A DNA stretch of 64,000 bases from Bacteroidaceae bacterium (GTDB taxonomy: Bacteria; Bacteroidota; Bacteroidia; Bacteroidales; Bacteroidaceae), in NCBI GenBank assembly GCA_017464815.1, contig JAFTYI010000027.1, positions 19,232 through 83,231 of the forward strand, written 5' to 3'. This document shows, one piece after another, positions 33,396 through 42,175 of the stretch. Made by a program: the position numbers and the translations under genes. The notes under the pieces were generated by a model, which saw nothing but the letters and a program-made list of their open reading frames with translations, made no database searches and was not told where the DNA came from. The first letter of the stretch is position 1. Every line of letters starts with the position of its first letter.

Positions 33396-35924
33396 ATGAA
33401 GAGACAGATTACTCTCGCGTTGTTGGCGGTTGCGTCTGCATTGGCAACCGTGGCGCAAACGACATTCCGATACAGTGACAAGCAGTTGAAGAGCGACTCG
33501 CACACGTGGCTGGTGAACCCGCGGGCGACAAAGGCCGAGGTACAGAGCGGCACGGTGTTCCGCACGGTGCGGGAGGCCATGCTGGCCGCGGACAGCATCC
33601 AGCTGACGGTGTTCGACGAGGTGTTCACCCAGGAGCGTCCGCTCCACATCTACATCACCCCGTGGGTCTATTGGATGGACGACCCCGACGACCCGGCCGA
33701 GCGACGGCCGAAGCAGGGCGACAATGTGCCCTTCGGACTGAAGGTGGAGATGAGCCACACGCGCCTTATCGGCCTGAGCGACAACGCCGCCCACACCATC
33801 CTTGCCTGTAACCGCGGACAGACGCAGGGGGCGGTGGGAAACTTCACCATGCTGCACCTGACGGGCGAAAACATCACGTTTGAGAACCTTACCCTCGGAA
33901 ACTATTGCAACGTCGACCTGGTCTATGAGCCGGACACGACGCTGAACCGCAAGCGACGGGCCGATGCCATCGTGCAAGCCCAGCTGGCTTTCTGCCACGG
34001 CGACCGCGTGGTGGCGCGCAACTGCCGATTCATCAGCCGCCTGAACACCTGCCCTCTGGTGGGCGCACGGCGCACATTCTTCGAGAACTGCTACTTCGAG
34101 TGTACCGACGATGCTTTGTGCGGCACGGGTGTACACCTCAACTGCCGCTTCACGCTCTTCAGCGGAAAGCCCTTCTACAGCACACAGAGCACGGGTGCCG
34201 TCTTCCTGAACTGCGACCTCCACGCCCTGACCGAGGGTCCGCAATACCTGACAAAGGTGGGCAGCCCCGTGACGATGGTCGATTGTCGCTGGACAAGCAG
34301 TCAGCCCGACCTGCAGATAAACTGGACACCCACGCCCACCGACGACCTGCGCTGTTACCAGCATAACCTGACACTGAACGGCGCCCCTCTGCTCATCGAC
34401 TCCGGGCGGCCCCATTTGGGCATCGGCCTGACGGGAAAGCCCCTGCTGGAGGCCTTCCGCCTGACCCTGCCCAAGAGCCTGTTCACCATGGGTGCCACGG
34501 GCGACACGGTGGTCTACAACCTGCGCAACCTGTTGGGCGGCACGGACGACTGGAACCCCGCCCGTCAGCCGGACTTCCTGAAAAGTTGCGGCGGAAAGGC
34601 GGTGGGGTTGACAATGAACCTGCGCAGGGCCAACATCGAGACGGGGAAAGAGCCGCTGACCCTGAAGGCTTCGCGCATGGCTTTCGGTGAACGCCCCGAC
34701 TTCGACCTCCCCGCGAAAGGGCTGCATTGGCAGGTGGTTGGCGAAAATCCCGCCTGTGTGAAGCTGGACACTTTGCCCGACGGCTGCCTGCAAGTGACTC
34801 CCGACAACCAAGGCGAGGAGCCGCTGAAGGCCACCATCGTGGCCACCGACCCGACAGGGCTGGAGGCGGCCTGTGTGCTGACTGTGCATCCTAGCGAACT
34901 GCCACCGCCCGACTTCATCCGCCAACCCACGCTGGTGCGGGAAGGGGACACGCTGCGGGTGGACTACGAACTGGACCTTCAAGGCCGCGCCGACCACTCC
35001 CTCATCACCTGGCACCGCTGTACGGGGCCTAATGGCGAGGGAGACATACAGGTGGCCACATCGCACTACCCCGACCGTCCGATGCGCACCTATCCGCTGA
35101 CGGCCGCCGACAATGGCTACTACCTGCGCGCCGTCGTTGCCCCCAAGAATCCGAGAAGCCCCGTGGGAACCATCACGGCACTGGGCTTCGGCGAGCCTGT
35201 GCAGACTAACCAGGCGCGTATCAACCGCATCCATACCCACTTCGAAGACATCCCCACCACACGCCAGACGGCTATCCATCCGGGATTCTGGACAGTGGAT
35301 GCCCACAAGCCTGCCGACACCGAGGAGTACGACTGGGCACCCTCGCCCTTCGGCGACCCGTGGTTCTTTGGCGAAGGGGTGGACGGTGCCGCCGGCTTCT
35401 ACGGGCTAATGCAGGGCACACGCGGAGCACGCCTGCTCTACACTCCCCTGCCCCGCGAATACGGCAACATGCGGCTGACCCTCGACGTGGTGCCCTGCAA
35501 GCCAGCCGGACAGGGCTTCGGCAGTGCCACGGGGCAGTACATGGATGTCTACATCAAGATGGACACCCGCACCCTGACGGGCTATGCCCTGCGCATCGTC
35601 CGCACCACCCGCCACGACCGCGCCGTGGAGTTCATGCTGATGAAGTATACCGACGGAGTGGCCACCGCCATCACCCCCTCCGTTGCCTCGAACTGCTACC
35701 GCAAGGGATGCGTCATCCGCATGAGAGTGGAGGGCGACACCCTCAGCGCCACGGTGAAAAACGTGCTGCCCCTGCCCAAGCCGACCCAGCCCGACGTGGT
35801 GCGCGAGGTGAACCTGTCGGCCGTCATCGAGGCCAACACCTTCGGCGGCATCGGCGTGCAACACACGGGATCGACGGGAGCCAGTGCCACGATGCTGAGG
35901 GGGCTGAAAGTGGATTGGGAATGA
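33396..35924 (+). CDS. Pectinesterase-like right-handed beta-helix protein
   Basis: An 842-residue secreted protein. After a signal peptide (ALATVAQ), residues about 30-320 resemble pectin methylesterase CE8: DAIVQAQLAFCHGDRVVARN, FFENCYFECTDDALCG. The family QDTL motif reads RLNT here, so the usual catalytic Asp there is Asn; the second Asp region is DDALCG. Middle Ig-like segments are followed by a LamG-like C-terminus (VDGAAGFYGLMQGTRGARLLY to the end). Catalysis is uncertain. Its bases are GC-rich compared with its neighbours. Confidence 0.78.
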   Translation: MKRQITLALLAVASALATVAQTTFRYSDKQLKSDSHTWLVNPRATKAEVQSGTVFRTVREAMLAADSIQLTVFDEVFTQERPLHIYITPWVYWMDDPDDPAERRPKQGDNVPFGLKVEMSHTRLIGLSDNAAHTILACNRGQTQGAVGNFTMLHLTGENITFENLTLGNYCNVDLVYEPDTTLNRKRRADAIVQAQLAFCHGDRVVARNCRFISRLNTCPLVGARRTFFENCYFECTDDALCGTGVHLNCRFTLFSGKPFYSTQSTGAVFLNCDLHALTEGPQYLTKVGSPVTMVDCRWTSSQPDLQINWTPTPTDDLRCYQHNLTLNGAPLLIDSGRPHLGIGLTGKPLLEAFRLTLPKSLFTMGATGDTVVYNLRNLLGGTDDWNPARQPDFLKSCGGKAVGLTMNLRRANIETGKEPLTLKASRMAFGERPDFDLPAKGLHWQVVGENPACVKLDTLPDGCLQVTPDNQGEEPLKATIVATDPTGLEAACVLTVHPSELPPPDFIRQPTLVREGDTLRVDYELDLQGRADHSLITWHRCTGPNGEGDIQVATSHYPDRPMRTYPLTAADNGYYLRAVVAPKNPRSPVGTITALGFGEPVQTNQARINRIHTHFEDIPTTRQTAIHPGFWTVDAHKPADTEEYDWAPSPFGDPWFFGEGVDGAAGFYGLMQGTRGARLLYTPLPREYGNMRLTLDVVPCKPAGQGFGSATGQYMDVYIKMDTRTLTGYALRIVRTTRHDRAVEFMLMKYTDGVATAITPSVASNCYRKGCVIRMRVEGDTLSATVKNVLPLPKPTQPDVVREVNLSAVIEANTFGGIGVQHTGSTGASATMLRGLKVDWE

Positions 35925-35964
35925 AGGTAGGCTGCACCTCGAAATAAAAAATAAATGAATTTAT

Positions 35965-35995
35965 TTTGTTCTTCTCTCGGTTTGCACTACCTTTG
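35965..35995 (+). promoter_or_regulatory. Bacteroidetes-type promoter for LuxR-type gene
   Basis: TTTG at 35965-35968, a 19-base spacer and TACCTTTG at 35988-35995. The start codon is 26 bases downstream. Confidence 0.7.
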
Positions 35996-36020
35996 CCCCA
36001 CATATTGAAAAGATGAACTG

Positions 36021-36611
36021 ATGACTAAGACGAACCACCAGCCTGAATTTGCCATCATCGACCCCAACACGTTCAGTCAAATGGGGTTGAAGGAACTGCT
36101 GACAAGCCTCATCCCACAGGTGACGGTGCGCTGCTTCAACACATTCGCCCAGCTGATGGACGACACGCCGGAGATGTTTGCCCACTACTTTGTGGCCGCC
36201 CCCATCGTGTTGGAGCACACGGCCTTTTTTCTCGAACGCAAAAGGCGGAGCATCGTGTTGGTGAATGGCGGCAGCAACACGTTCAACGCCTTTCACACCC
36301 TGGACACGTCGCTCCCCGAAAAGGAACTGGTGCGTGCCCTGCTGAATCTGCACGAGGGCGGACATGCCCACAGCCCCCACCCCGATGCAAAGGCGGCTGA
36401 CAACTTCCGCCTGTCGCCCCGCGAAGTGGAGGTGTTGGTGCTCATCGTGCGCGGATACATCAACAAGGAGATTGCCGAACAACTCAACATCAGCCTCACC
36501 ACGGTCATTACCCACCGGAAAAACATTACCGAGAAACTGGGCATACGCTCCGTGTCGGGCCTCACCGTGTATGCTGTAATGAACGGGCTTGTGGAGGCGA
36601 ATCAGATTTAG
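36021..36611 (+). CDS. LuxR-type regulator with degenerate receiver-like domain
   Basis: A 196-residue regulator. The C-terminal HTH is clear: LSPREVEVLVLIVRGYINKEIAEQLNISLTTVITHRKNI. The N-terminal 110 residues start EFAIIDPNTFSQMGLKELL like a receiver, but no phospho-acceptor Asp is seen at the expected strand (YFVAAPIVLEH). This suggests phosphorylation-independent control. The next gene, a clostripain-like lipoprotein, is 46 bases away and may be its target or operon partner. Confidence 0.85.
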   Translation: MTKTNHQPEFAIIDPNTFSQMGLKELLTSLIPQVTVRCFNTFAQLMDDTPEMFAHYFVAAPIVLEHTAFFLERKRRSIVLVNGGSNTFNAFHTLDTSLPEKELVRALLNLHEGGHAHSPHPDAKAADNFRLSPREVEVLVLIVRGYINKEIAEQLNISLTTVITHRKNITEKLGIRSVSGLTVYAVMNGLVEANQI

Positions 36612-36657
36612 GAAAAAGCCATCAACCATCGCTCCCCCATAAATATAAGAAAATGAA

Positions 36658-37923
36658 ATGAAGAATAAGAACAGAAAACATAGCAATAATTTTTTCCCCG
36701 TCTGGAAAAAAGTTTTTTTAGGTCTGGCAATAATTTTGTCGGGTGTAATGGCATCTTGTGGCGACGACGACAGGATAAAGCAGCCACAGCCCCTCGTGCC
36801 CCCTACACCTCCACCCACGCAGACACTGCTGATGTACATGCCGTGGTCGACCAACCTGACCAGCTACTTCAAGATAAACATTGCCGACATGGAAGAGGCC
36901 GTGGCCGAGGGCATCCTCGAGCATGAACGGGTGGTGGTGTTTCTGGCCACAAGCCCCACGAAAGCATCGATGTTTGAACTGACCTACGACGCTGCCAACG
37001 GAGCCTGCGTGCGCCAGACACTGAAGGAGTATGAAAACCACCCATGCACCACGGCCGAGGGCATCGCCGCCATCCTAAGCGACATGAAAACCTTTGCCCC
37101 TGCCGACATCTATTCGATGACCATTGGCGGACACGGCTTGGGATGGTTGCCCGTGCAGAAGGCCACCACCGCGTCGGCCAAGGCATCGGCCCCATCGTCG
37201 TCGGCCCCCACTTACCATTGGGAAGTGCCGGGCGAACACCTGACACGCTACTTCGGCGGCACCACTGCCAACCACCAGACCGACATCGTCACACTGGCCG
37301 AAGCCATTGAAAGCGTGGGCATCGTGATGGAGTACATCCTCTTCGACGACTGCTACATGTCCAACGTCGAAGTGGCCTACGACCTGCGCCACGTCACCCG
37401 TCACCTCATCGCCTCCACCTGCGAAGTGATGGCCTACGGAATGCCCTACCACCCCATGGCCAAGCACCTGTTAGGAGAAATCAACTACGACAGCATCGGC
37501 CAGACATTCCACCGCTTCTACATGGACTACTCCATGCCCTGTGGCACCATCGCCACCACAGTGACCTCCGAACTGGACAGCCTGGCAACGCTGATGCGCG
37601 AAATCAACACCCGCCACACGTGGTCTCCCCTGATGAACGACTCGTTGCAACACCTCGACGGCTACTCGCCCCACCTCTTCTACGACCTGGCTGACTACAC
37701 GTCGCGCCTCTGCACCGACACCCTTCTCTCCGCCCGCTTCACCCAACAACTGGAGCGTGCCGTGCCGGCCACATCCCGCACCCACACCCCCACCTTCTAT
37801 TCGATGTACACCGGTAGGGAGATGCCCATCAACACCTTCTGTGGCCTCACCATCAGCGACCCCAGCACCCACAGGCTGGCCACCCCAAAGAGCGAAACAA
37901 ACTGGTATAAGGCGACGCATTAA
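36658..37923 (+). CDS. Clostripain-family (C11) cysteine peptidase lipoprotein
   Basis: A 421-residue lipoprotein. The lipobox SGVMASCGD places the acylated Cys near 36. The peptidase domain has the clan CD pattern SMTIGGHGLGW (catalytic His) and ILFDDCYMSNVE (catalytic Cys). A Pro-rich linker follows the lipobox. Relatives include secreted gut Bacteroidales C11 peptidases such as fragipain. Start ATG 36658 is used because the ATG five bases upstream runs at once into a stop. Self-processing is likely for the family, not shown here. Confidence 0.88.
   Translation: MKNKNRKHSNNFFPVWKKVFLGLAIILSGVMASCGDDDRIKQPQPLVPPTPPPTQTLLMYMPWSTNLTSYFKINIADMEEAVAEGILEHERVVVFLATSPTKASMFELTYDAANGACVRQTLKEYENHPCTTAEGIAAILSDMKTFAPADIYSMTIGGHGLGWLPVQKATTASAKASAPSSSAPTYHWEVPGEHLTRYFGGTTANHQTDIVTLAEAIESVGIVMEYILFDDCYMSNVEVAYDLRHVTRHLIASTCEVMAYGMPYHPMAKHLLGEINYDSIGQTFHRFYMDYSMPCGTIATTVTSELDSLATLMREINTRHTWSPLMNDSLQHLDGYSPHLFYDLADYTSRLCTDTLLSARFTQQLERAVPATSRTHTPTFYSMYTGREMPINTFCGLTISDPSTHRLATPKSETNWYKATH
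36699..36727. repeat. A-run/T-run palindromic motif, copy 3
   Basis: CGTCTGGAAAAAAGTTTTTT followed by TAGGTCTGG. Here it lies inside the clostripain-like coding sequence, within the signal-peptide part. Confidence 0.55.
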
Positions 37924-38133
37924 GGAGTGCGTATAGTGTGACACCTCATCGTGTATAAGATATGCCCGAAAGATACTAATGTTAAGCGCTGAAGATCCGT
38001 ATCTTCCGGCCTTAACATCCGTATCTTCAAGCCTCATCGACCGTATGTCAAACAGCTATCGCCAACAGCCATAGCCAACAGCCATAGCCCCAAAACCACC
38101 TCCCTACACCCTACACCATAATCCCAAAAACAC

Positions 38134-38222
38134 CCTTCACAGCCTTCACAGCCTCGTAACCCACTGACCCCCAACCGCTTTCTGTGAAGGCACGCCCATT
38201 CACGACCCTTCACAGGCTTCTA
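38134..38222 (+). repeat. CCTTCACAGCCTTCACA dispersed repeat, copy 2
   Basis: It starts CCTTCACAGCCTTCACAG, then CCACTGAC, TGTGAAGGCACG and CGACCCTTCACAGG. The order matches the minus-strand copy at 13390-13545. Confidence 0.7.
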
Positions 38223-38435
38223 CAATGCCCCAACACAGCGAAAATCCACCCCCTACTACCATCAAAAGCTGTAATCATATCCGGGAGGTTACAACTACAA
38301 AGAAAACACTTACCTATGTGGTTATCAACACTTTGCAAACCCCATTCCATTCCAATAAAAGGACGGGACAAAATAGAGGAAAGCTTTTTTAACTATTTAT
38401 TATCACGTCTCTATATGTTGAGAACCTATATCTTC

Positions 38436-38563
38436 CTTGCCGCCGAGCCGCTTATATACGCGAAAAGGTTGTAACGAGTGCGCATGCATAGGTTAAATGA
38501 TTTTAACTTATGCGTGCGCACGTGTTACTGCCTATTTCACGCGATAGGCGGCTCGGCGGCAAG
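38436..38563. repeat. 128-base compound palindrome
   Basis: The outer arms 38436-38451 (CTTGCCGCCGAGCCGC) and 38548-38563 pair perfectly over 16 bases. The inner arms 38471-38498 and 38501-38528 pair over 28 bases with five mismatches, centred on GA at 38499-38500. Inner arms include GTGCGCAnGCATA and GTTAAA. The intervening bases pair partly. Confidence 0.9.
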
Positions 38564-38725
38564 CGGTGAGGGAGGACTCCCAAAAAAACGGTTGCTAACA
38601 CACGAAGTTTATGGTAAAACGAGAATATTACACCATAAATCACTTATAATCGGGATTATTTTCGTATCTTTGCGCGGATTTATGCAAAAGCACGAAACAA
38701 ATAATTAAATCACATAACAAAGTAA

Positions 38726-40738
38726 ATGAAAAGAACGATTGTTTTGACGTACTTGTTTGCGCTCATCGGCCTACTGCCCATGGTGGCGCAAATGCAGGAA
38801 CCCATCAAGTTCCAGACTGAGCTGAAAAAGATCTCCGACACGGAGGCTGAACTGGTGTTCAACGCCACCATCGATGCCGGATGGCATCTCTATTCGACCG
38901 AGCTGCCCGAGGACGGCCCTGTGTCGGCCACCATCAACTTCGACAAGTTGGAGGGTGCCGAACTGGTGGGCAAACTGACCCCGCAAGGAAAGGTGGTGGA
39001 GCACTTCGACAACATGTTTGAGATGACCCTGCGCTACTTTGAAGGGAAAGGAGCCTTCGTGCAGAAGGTGAAGTTCACCGGTGGTGCATACACGCTGAAG
39101 GGCTACCTGCAATATGGTGCCTGCAACGATGAGAACTGCCTGCCCCCGACTGACGTGGAGTTCAGCTACACGGGTGCCGTGGAAGGTGCCGCATCGGTGC
39201 CTGCCACCAAGGTAAAGCCTGCTGCACAAGTTGACGAACAGCCCGCCATTGAAGAAGTTGTCACAGAGGCACCGGCCACCAACGAAGTGGCTGCCAACGC
39301 CCTGTGGACACCGGTCATCGACGAACTGGCCGCCTACGGAGAAGCCGAGGAGAGCAGTCCGGCCAACCAATCGCTGTGGGTCATCTTCATCACGGGACTG
39401 GTAGGCGGATTGGTAGCCCTGTTCACTCCCTGCGTGTGGCCCATCATCCCTATGACGGTGAGCTTCTTCCTGAAGCGTTCGAAGGACGACAAGAAGAAGG
39501 GAATCCGCGACGCATGGCTCTATGGCGCCTCTATTGTGGTTATCTATGTGATTCTGGGATTGGCCGTAACACTCATCTTCGGAGCCAGTGCACTGAATGC
39601 CCTTTCAACCAATGCCGTGTTCAACATCCTGTTCTTCCTGATGTTGGTGGTGTTTGCCGCATCGTTCTTCGGTGCGTTTGAAATCACCCTGCCCTCTTCG
39701 TGGAGCAATGCAGTTGACAACAAGGCAGAACAGACAACCGGCTTGCTCAGCATCTTCCTGATGGCTTTCACGCTGACACTGGTGTCATTCTCATGCACGG
39801 GTCCCATCATCGGTTTCCTGCTGGTGGAGGTTTCCACCTCGGGCAACATCATTGGCCCCGCCATCGGCATGTTGGGCTTTGCCATTGCTTTGGCTCTGCC
39901 CTTCACCCTGTTCGCCATGTTCCCCTCGTGGTTGAAGTCGATGCCCAAGAGCGGCAACTGGATGAATGTCATCAAGGTGACACTCGGTTTCCTTGAACTG
40001 GCCTTTGCGCTGAAGTTCCTCTCGGTGGCCGACCTGGCCTACGGCTGGCACATTCTCGACCGTGAAACCTTCCTGGCCTTGTGGATTGTCATCTTCGCCC
40101 TGCTGGGCTTCTACCTGTTGGGCAAAATCAAGTTCCCGCACGATGAGGAGGAAGACGACAAAGTGGGTGTCACCCGCTTCTTCCTGGCCATGATTTCATT
40201 GGCCTTCGCCGTGTACATGGTACCTGGCCTGTGGGGTGCTCCCTTGCGTGCCATCAGCGCCTTTGCACCGCCTGCCCACACGCAAGACTTCGTGCTGAAC
40301 AAGAACGAGATGCAGACCCACTTCCTCGACTACGAAGAGGGTATGGCATACGCCAAGAAGGCAGGCAAGCCCGTGTTGCTGGACTTCACCGGACACGGAT
40401 GCGTGAACTGCCGCAAGATGGAGAATGCCGTATGGATTGACCAGAATGTGAAACAGATTATCGACAACGACTACGTGTTGATTTCACTCTACGTGGATGA
40501 AAAGGCTCCCCTGCCCGAACACATCACTGTGACGGAGAATGGCAAGGAGCGCACCCTGCGTACTGTGGGCGACAAGTGGAGCTATCTGCAACGCGTGAAG
40601 TTCGGTGCCAACGCACAACCGTTCTACGTCCTGGTGGACAACGAGGGTAATCCCTTGAACAAGTCCTACTCCTACGACGAGGATGTGGCCAAATACATCG
40701 ACTTCCTGAAGACCGGATTGAAGAATTATAAGAAGTAA
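38726..40738 (+). CDS. dsbD: Thiol:disulfide interchange protein DsbD
   Basis: A 670-residue inner-membrane protein that carries electrons from cytosolic thioredoxin to periplasmic thiol proteins. The order is: signal peptide, N-terminal immunoglobulin-like domain with YGACNDENCLPP (residues about 130-142), a spacer, an eight-helix membrane core starting VIFITGLVGGLVALFTPCVWP with a second Cys in VSFSCTGPIIG, and a C-terminal thioredoxin-like domain with DFTGHGCVNCRKME. All three Cys pairs or motifs needed for relay are present. It likely serves TlpA-like proteins such as that at 2045. A -7-like box lies at 38665-38672. Confidence 0.95.
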   Translation: MKRTIVLTYLFALIGLLPMVAQMQEPIKFQTELKKISDTEAELVFNATIDAGWHLYSTELPEDGPVSATINFDKLEGAELVGKLTPQGKVVEHFDNMFEMTLRYFEGKGAFVQKVKFTGGAYTLKGYLQYGACNDENCLPPTDVEFSYTGAVEGAASVPATKVKPAAQVDEQPAIEEVVTEAPATNEVAANALWTPVIDELAAYGEAEESSPANQSLWVIFITGLVGGLVALFTPCVWPIIPMTVSFFLKRSKDDKKKGIRDAWLYGASIVVIYVILGLAVTLIFGASALNALSTNAVFNILFFLMLVVFAASFFGAFEITLPSSWSNAVDNKAEQTTGLLSIFLMAFTLTLVSFSCTGPIIGFLLVEVSTSGNIIGPAIGMLGFAIALALPFTLFAMFPSWLKSMPKSGNWMNVIKVTLGFLELAFALKFLSVADLAYGWHILDRETFLALWIVIFALLGFYLLGKIKFPHDEEEDDKVGVTRFFLAMISLAFAVYMVPGLWGAPLRAISAFAPPAHTQDFVLNKNEMQTHFLDYEEGMAYAKKAGKPVLLDFTGHGCVNCRKMENAVWIDQNVKQIIDNDYVLISLYVDEKAPLPEHITVTENGKERTLRTVGDKWSYLQRVKFGANAQPFYVLVDNEGNPLNKSYSYDEDVAKYIDFLKTGLKNYKK

Positions 40739-40743
40739 TTATT

Positions 40744-40837
40744 TAGGCGCGGATGACGCGGATTACACGGAATTATCAGATAATTTAGAAGCATTGATAA
40801 AAAAAAGGATCCGTGTCATCCGTGTAATCCGTGCCTA
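40744..40837. repeat. CGGAT-family inverted repeat pair
   Basis: The left arm 40744-40771 (TAGGCGCGGATGACGCGG...) and right arm 40810-40837 (...AATCCGTGCCTA) are near-perfect complements around a 38-base loop. It may end dsbD transcription. Confidence 0.85.
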
Positions 40838-40853
40838 AAATTTTGAAACAACC

Positions 40854-42155
40854 ATGCTGACAAAAGACGAACGCCAACGCATCGTATCCCTGATGAAGCG
40901 CGAGGTAGTGCCTGCCATCGGATGCACCGAACCTATTGCTGTAGCCTTGTGTGTGGCACGTGCCACCGAGCTGTTGGGATGCACTCCCGAGAAGATTTCC
41001 TTGCAACTGAGTGCCAACATCCTGAAGAATGCGATGGGTGTGGGCATACCGGGCACAGGCATGATAGGCCTGCCTATCGCCATAGCCTTAGGCGCCCTCA
41101 TCGGCAAGTCGGAATACCAACTGGAGGTACTACGCGACTGCACGCCCGAGGCGGTGGAGCGCGGCAAGCGCTTCATGGACGAGGGACGCATTGCCGTGGC
41201 ATTGAAGGAGGGCATCAGCGAGAAGCTCTACATCGAGGTGCTTTGCGAAGCTGATGGGCACGAAGCCGAAGCCATCATCGCCACGGGACATACCCATTTC
41301 GTGTACCTGCGTAGTGGCGAGGAGGTGCTACTCGACAACCGCCAACCCAGCACCAGCGAACAAGGCGACGAGGAGCAGGATGTCCCCCTGACCCTGCGCA
41401 AGGTGTTCGACTTTGCCACCACTGCTCCTCTTGAAGAGATTGATTTCATCCTTGAAGCCCGCCGGCTGAACAAGGCGGCCGCCGAAGAGTCGTTTAAGAT
41501 GGACTATGGTCACGGATTGGGACGCGCCATCCGCGAACCAATGGACACTCCTGTTGTGGGTGACAGCATCTTTGCACACATACTGGCTTACACCAGCGGT
41601 GCCTGCGACGCCCGCATGGCCGGTGCCATGATTCCCGTGATGAGCAACTCAGGAAGCGGCAACCAGGGCATCAGTGCCACCATGCCGGTAGTCATCTATG
41701 CCGAAGACACCCACAAGAGCGAGGAGCAAATGGTGCGTGCACTCATCTTGAGCCATCTCACCGTCATCTACATCAAGCAGAGTCTGGGACGCCTTTCGGC
41801 CCTTTGTGGATGCGTGGTGGCAGCCACGGGAAGCAGTTGTGGCATCACCTACCTGATGGGAGGCACCTATGAACAGGTGGCCCACGCGGTGAAGAACATG
41901 ATTGCCAACATCACCGGCATGATATGCGACGGTGCCAAGCCCAGTTGCGCCATGAAGGTGACGAGCGGCGTGGCTACGGCCGTCTTCTCGGCCCTGCTGG
42001 CCATGCAAAAAAAGTGCGTGACTGCTTTTGAAGGCATCATCGACGAGGATGTGGACCAGTGCATACGCAACCTTACCCGCATCGGCTCGCAAGGCATGAA
42101 TGAAACCGACCGGCTGGTGCTGGACATCATGACGCACAAGACGGGAAGATGTTGA
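40854..42155 (+). CDS. cyuA: L-cysteine desulfidase (CyuA/YhaM, UPF0597) family protein
   Basis: A 433-residue cytosolic enzyme of the CyuA family that degrades cysteine to sulfide, ammonia and pyruvate. Cys residues fitting iron-sulfur ligation are in IGCTEP, LCGCVVAATGSSCG and ICDGAKPSCAMK. The segment PVMSNSGSGNQGISATMPV is highly conserved in the family. The length is normal. It follows dsbD and precedes the queuosine-precursor transporter on the same strand. The precise substrate is by family only. Confidence 0.9.
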   Translation: MLTKDERQRIVSLMKREVVPAIGCTEPIAVALCVARATELLGCTPEKISLQLSANILKNAMGVGIPGTGMIGLPIAIALGALIGKSEYQLEVLRDCTPEAVERGKRFMDEGRIAVALKEGISEKLYIEVLCEADGHEAEAIIATGHTHFVYLRSGEEVLLDNRQPSTSEQGDEEQDVPLTLRKVFDFATTAPLEEIDFILEARRLNKAAAEESFKMDYGHGLGRAIREPMDTPVVGDSIFAHILAYTSGACDARMAGAMIPVMSNSGSGNQGISATMPVVIYAEDTHKSEEQMVRALILSHLTVIYIKQSLGRLSALCGCVVAATGSSCGITYLMGGTYEQVAHAVKNMIANITGMICDGAKPSCAMKVTSGVATAVFSALLAMQKKCVTAFEGIIDEDVDQCIRNLTRIGSQGMNETDRLVLDIMTHKTGRC

Positions 42156-42175
42156 ATTAAATAAATAAAAATCAC

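Larger units (their letters stand above)
37924..38725. other. Long repeat-rich intergenic stretch before dsbD
   Basis: About 800 bases without a supported gene. It contains GAAGAT/CCGTATCTTC repeats (37956-38046), a CCTTCACAG repeat (38134-38222), a 128-base hairpin (38436-38563) and a TATCTTTG -7-like box at 38665-38672 before dsbD. Confidence 0.7.

Noticed and set aside
33375-35306. Long open frame of 643 codons on the minus strand
   Set aside because: It lies wholly opposite the beta-helix gene, which has a signal peptide, promoter and domains. Its composition (His, Val, Gly, Arg) is that of a GC-rich antisense shadow.
38436-38563. Chromosomal dif site
   Set aside because: Half-sites resemble dif arms, but the two arms are each fully palindromic with a two-base centre and not separated by the usual six bases.
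38478-38708. Small open frame over the large palindrome
   Set aside because: It starts in the inner arm of the hairpin and shows no conserved features.
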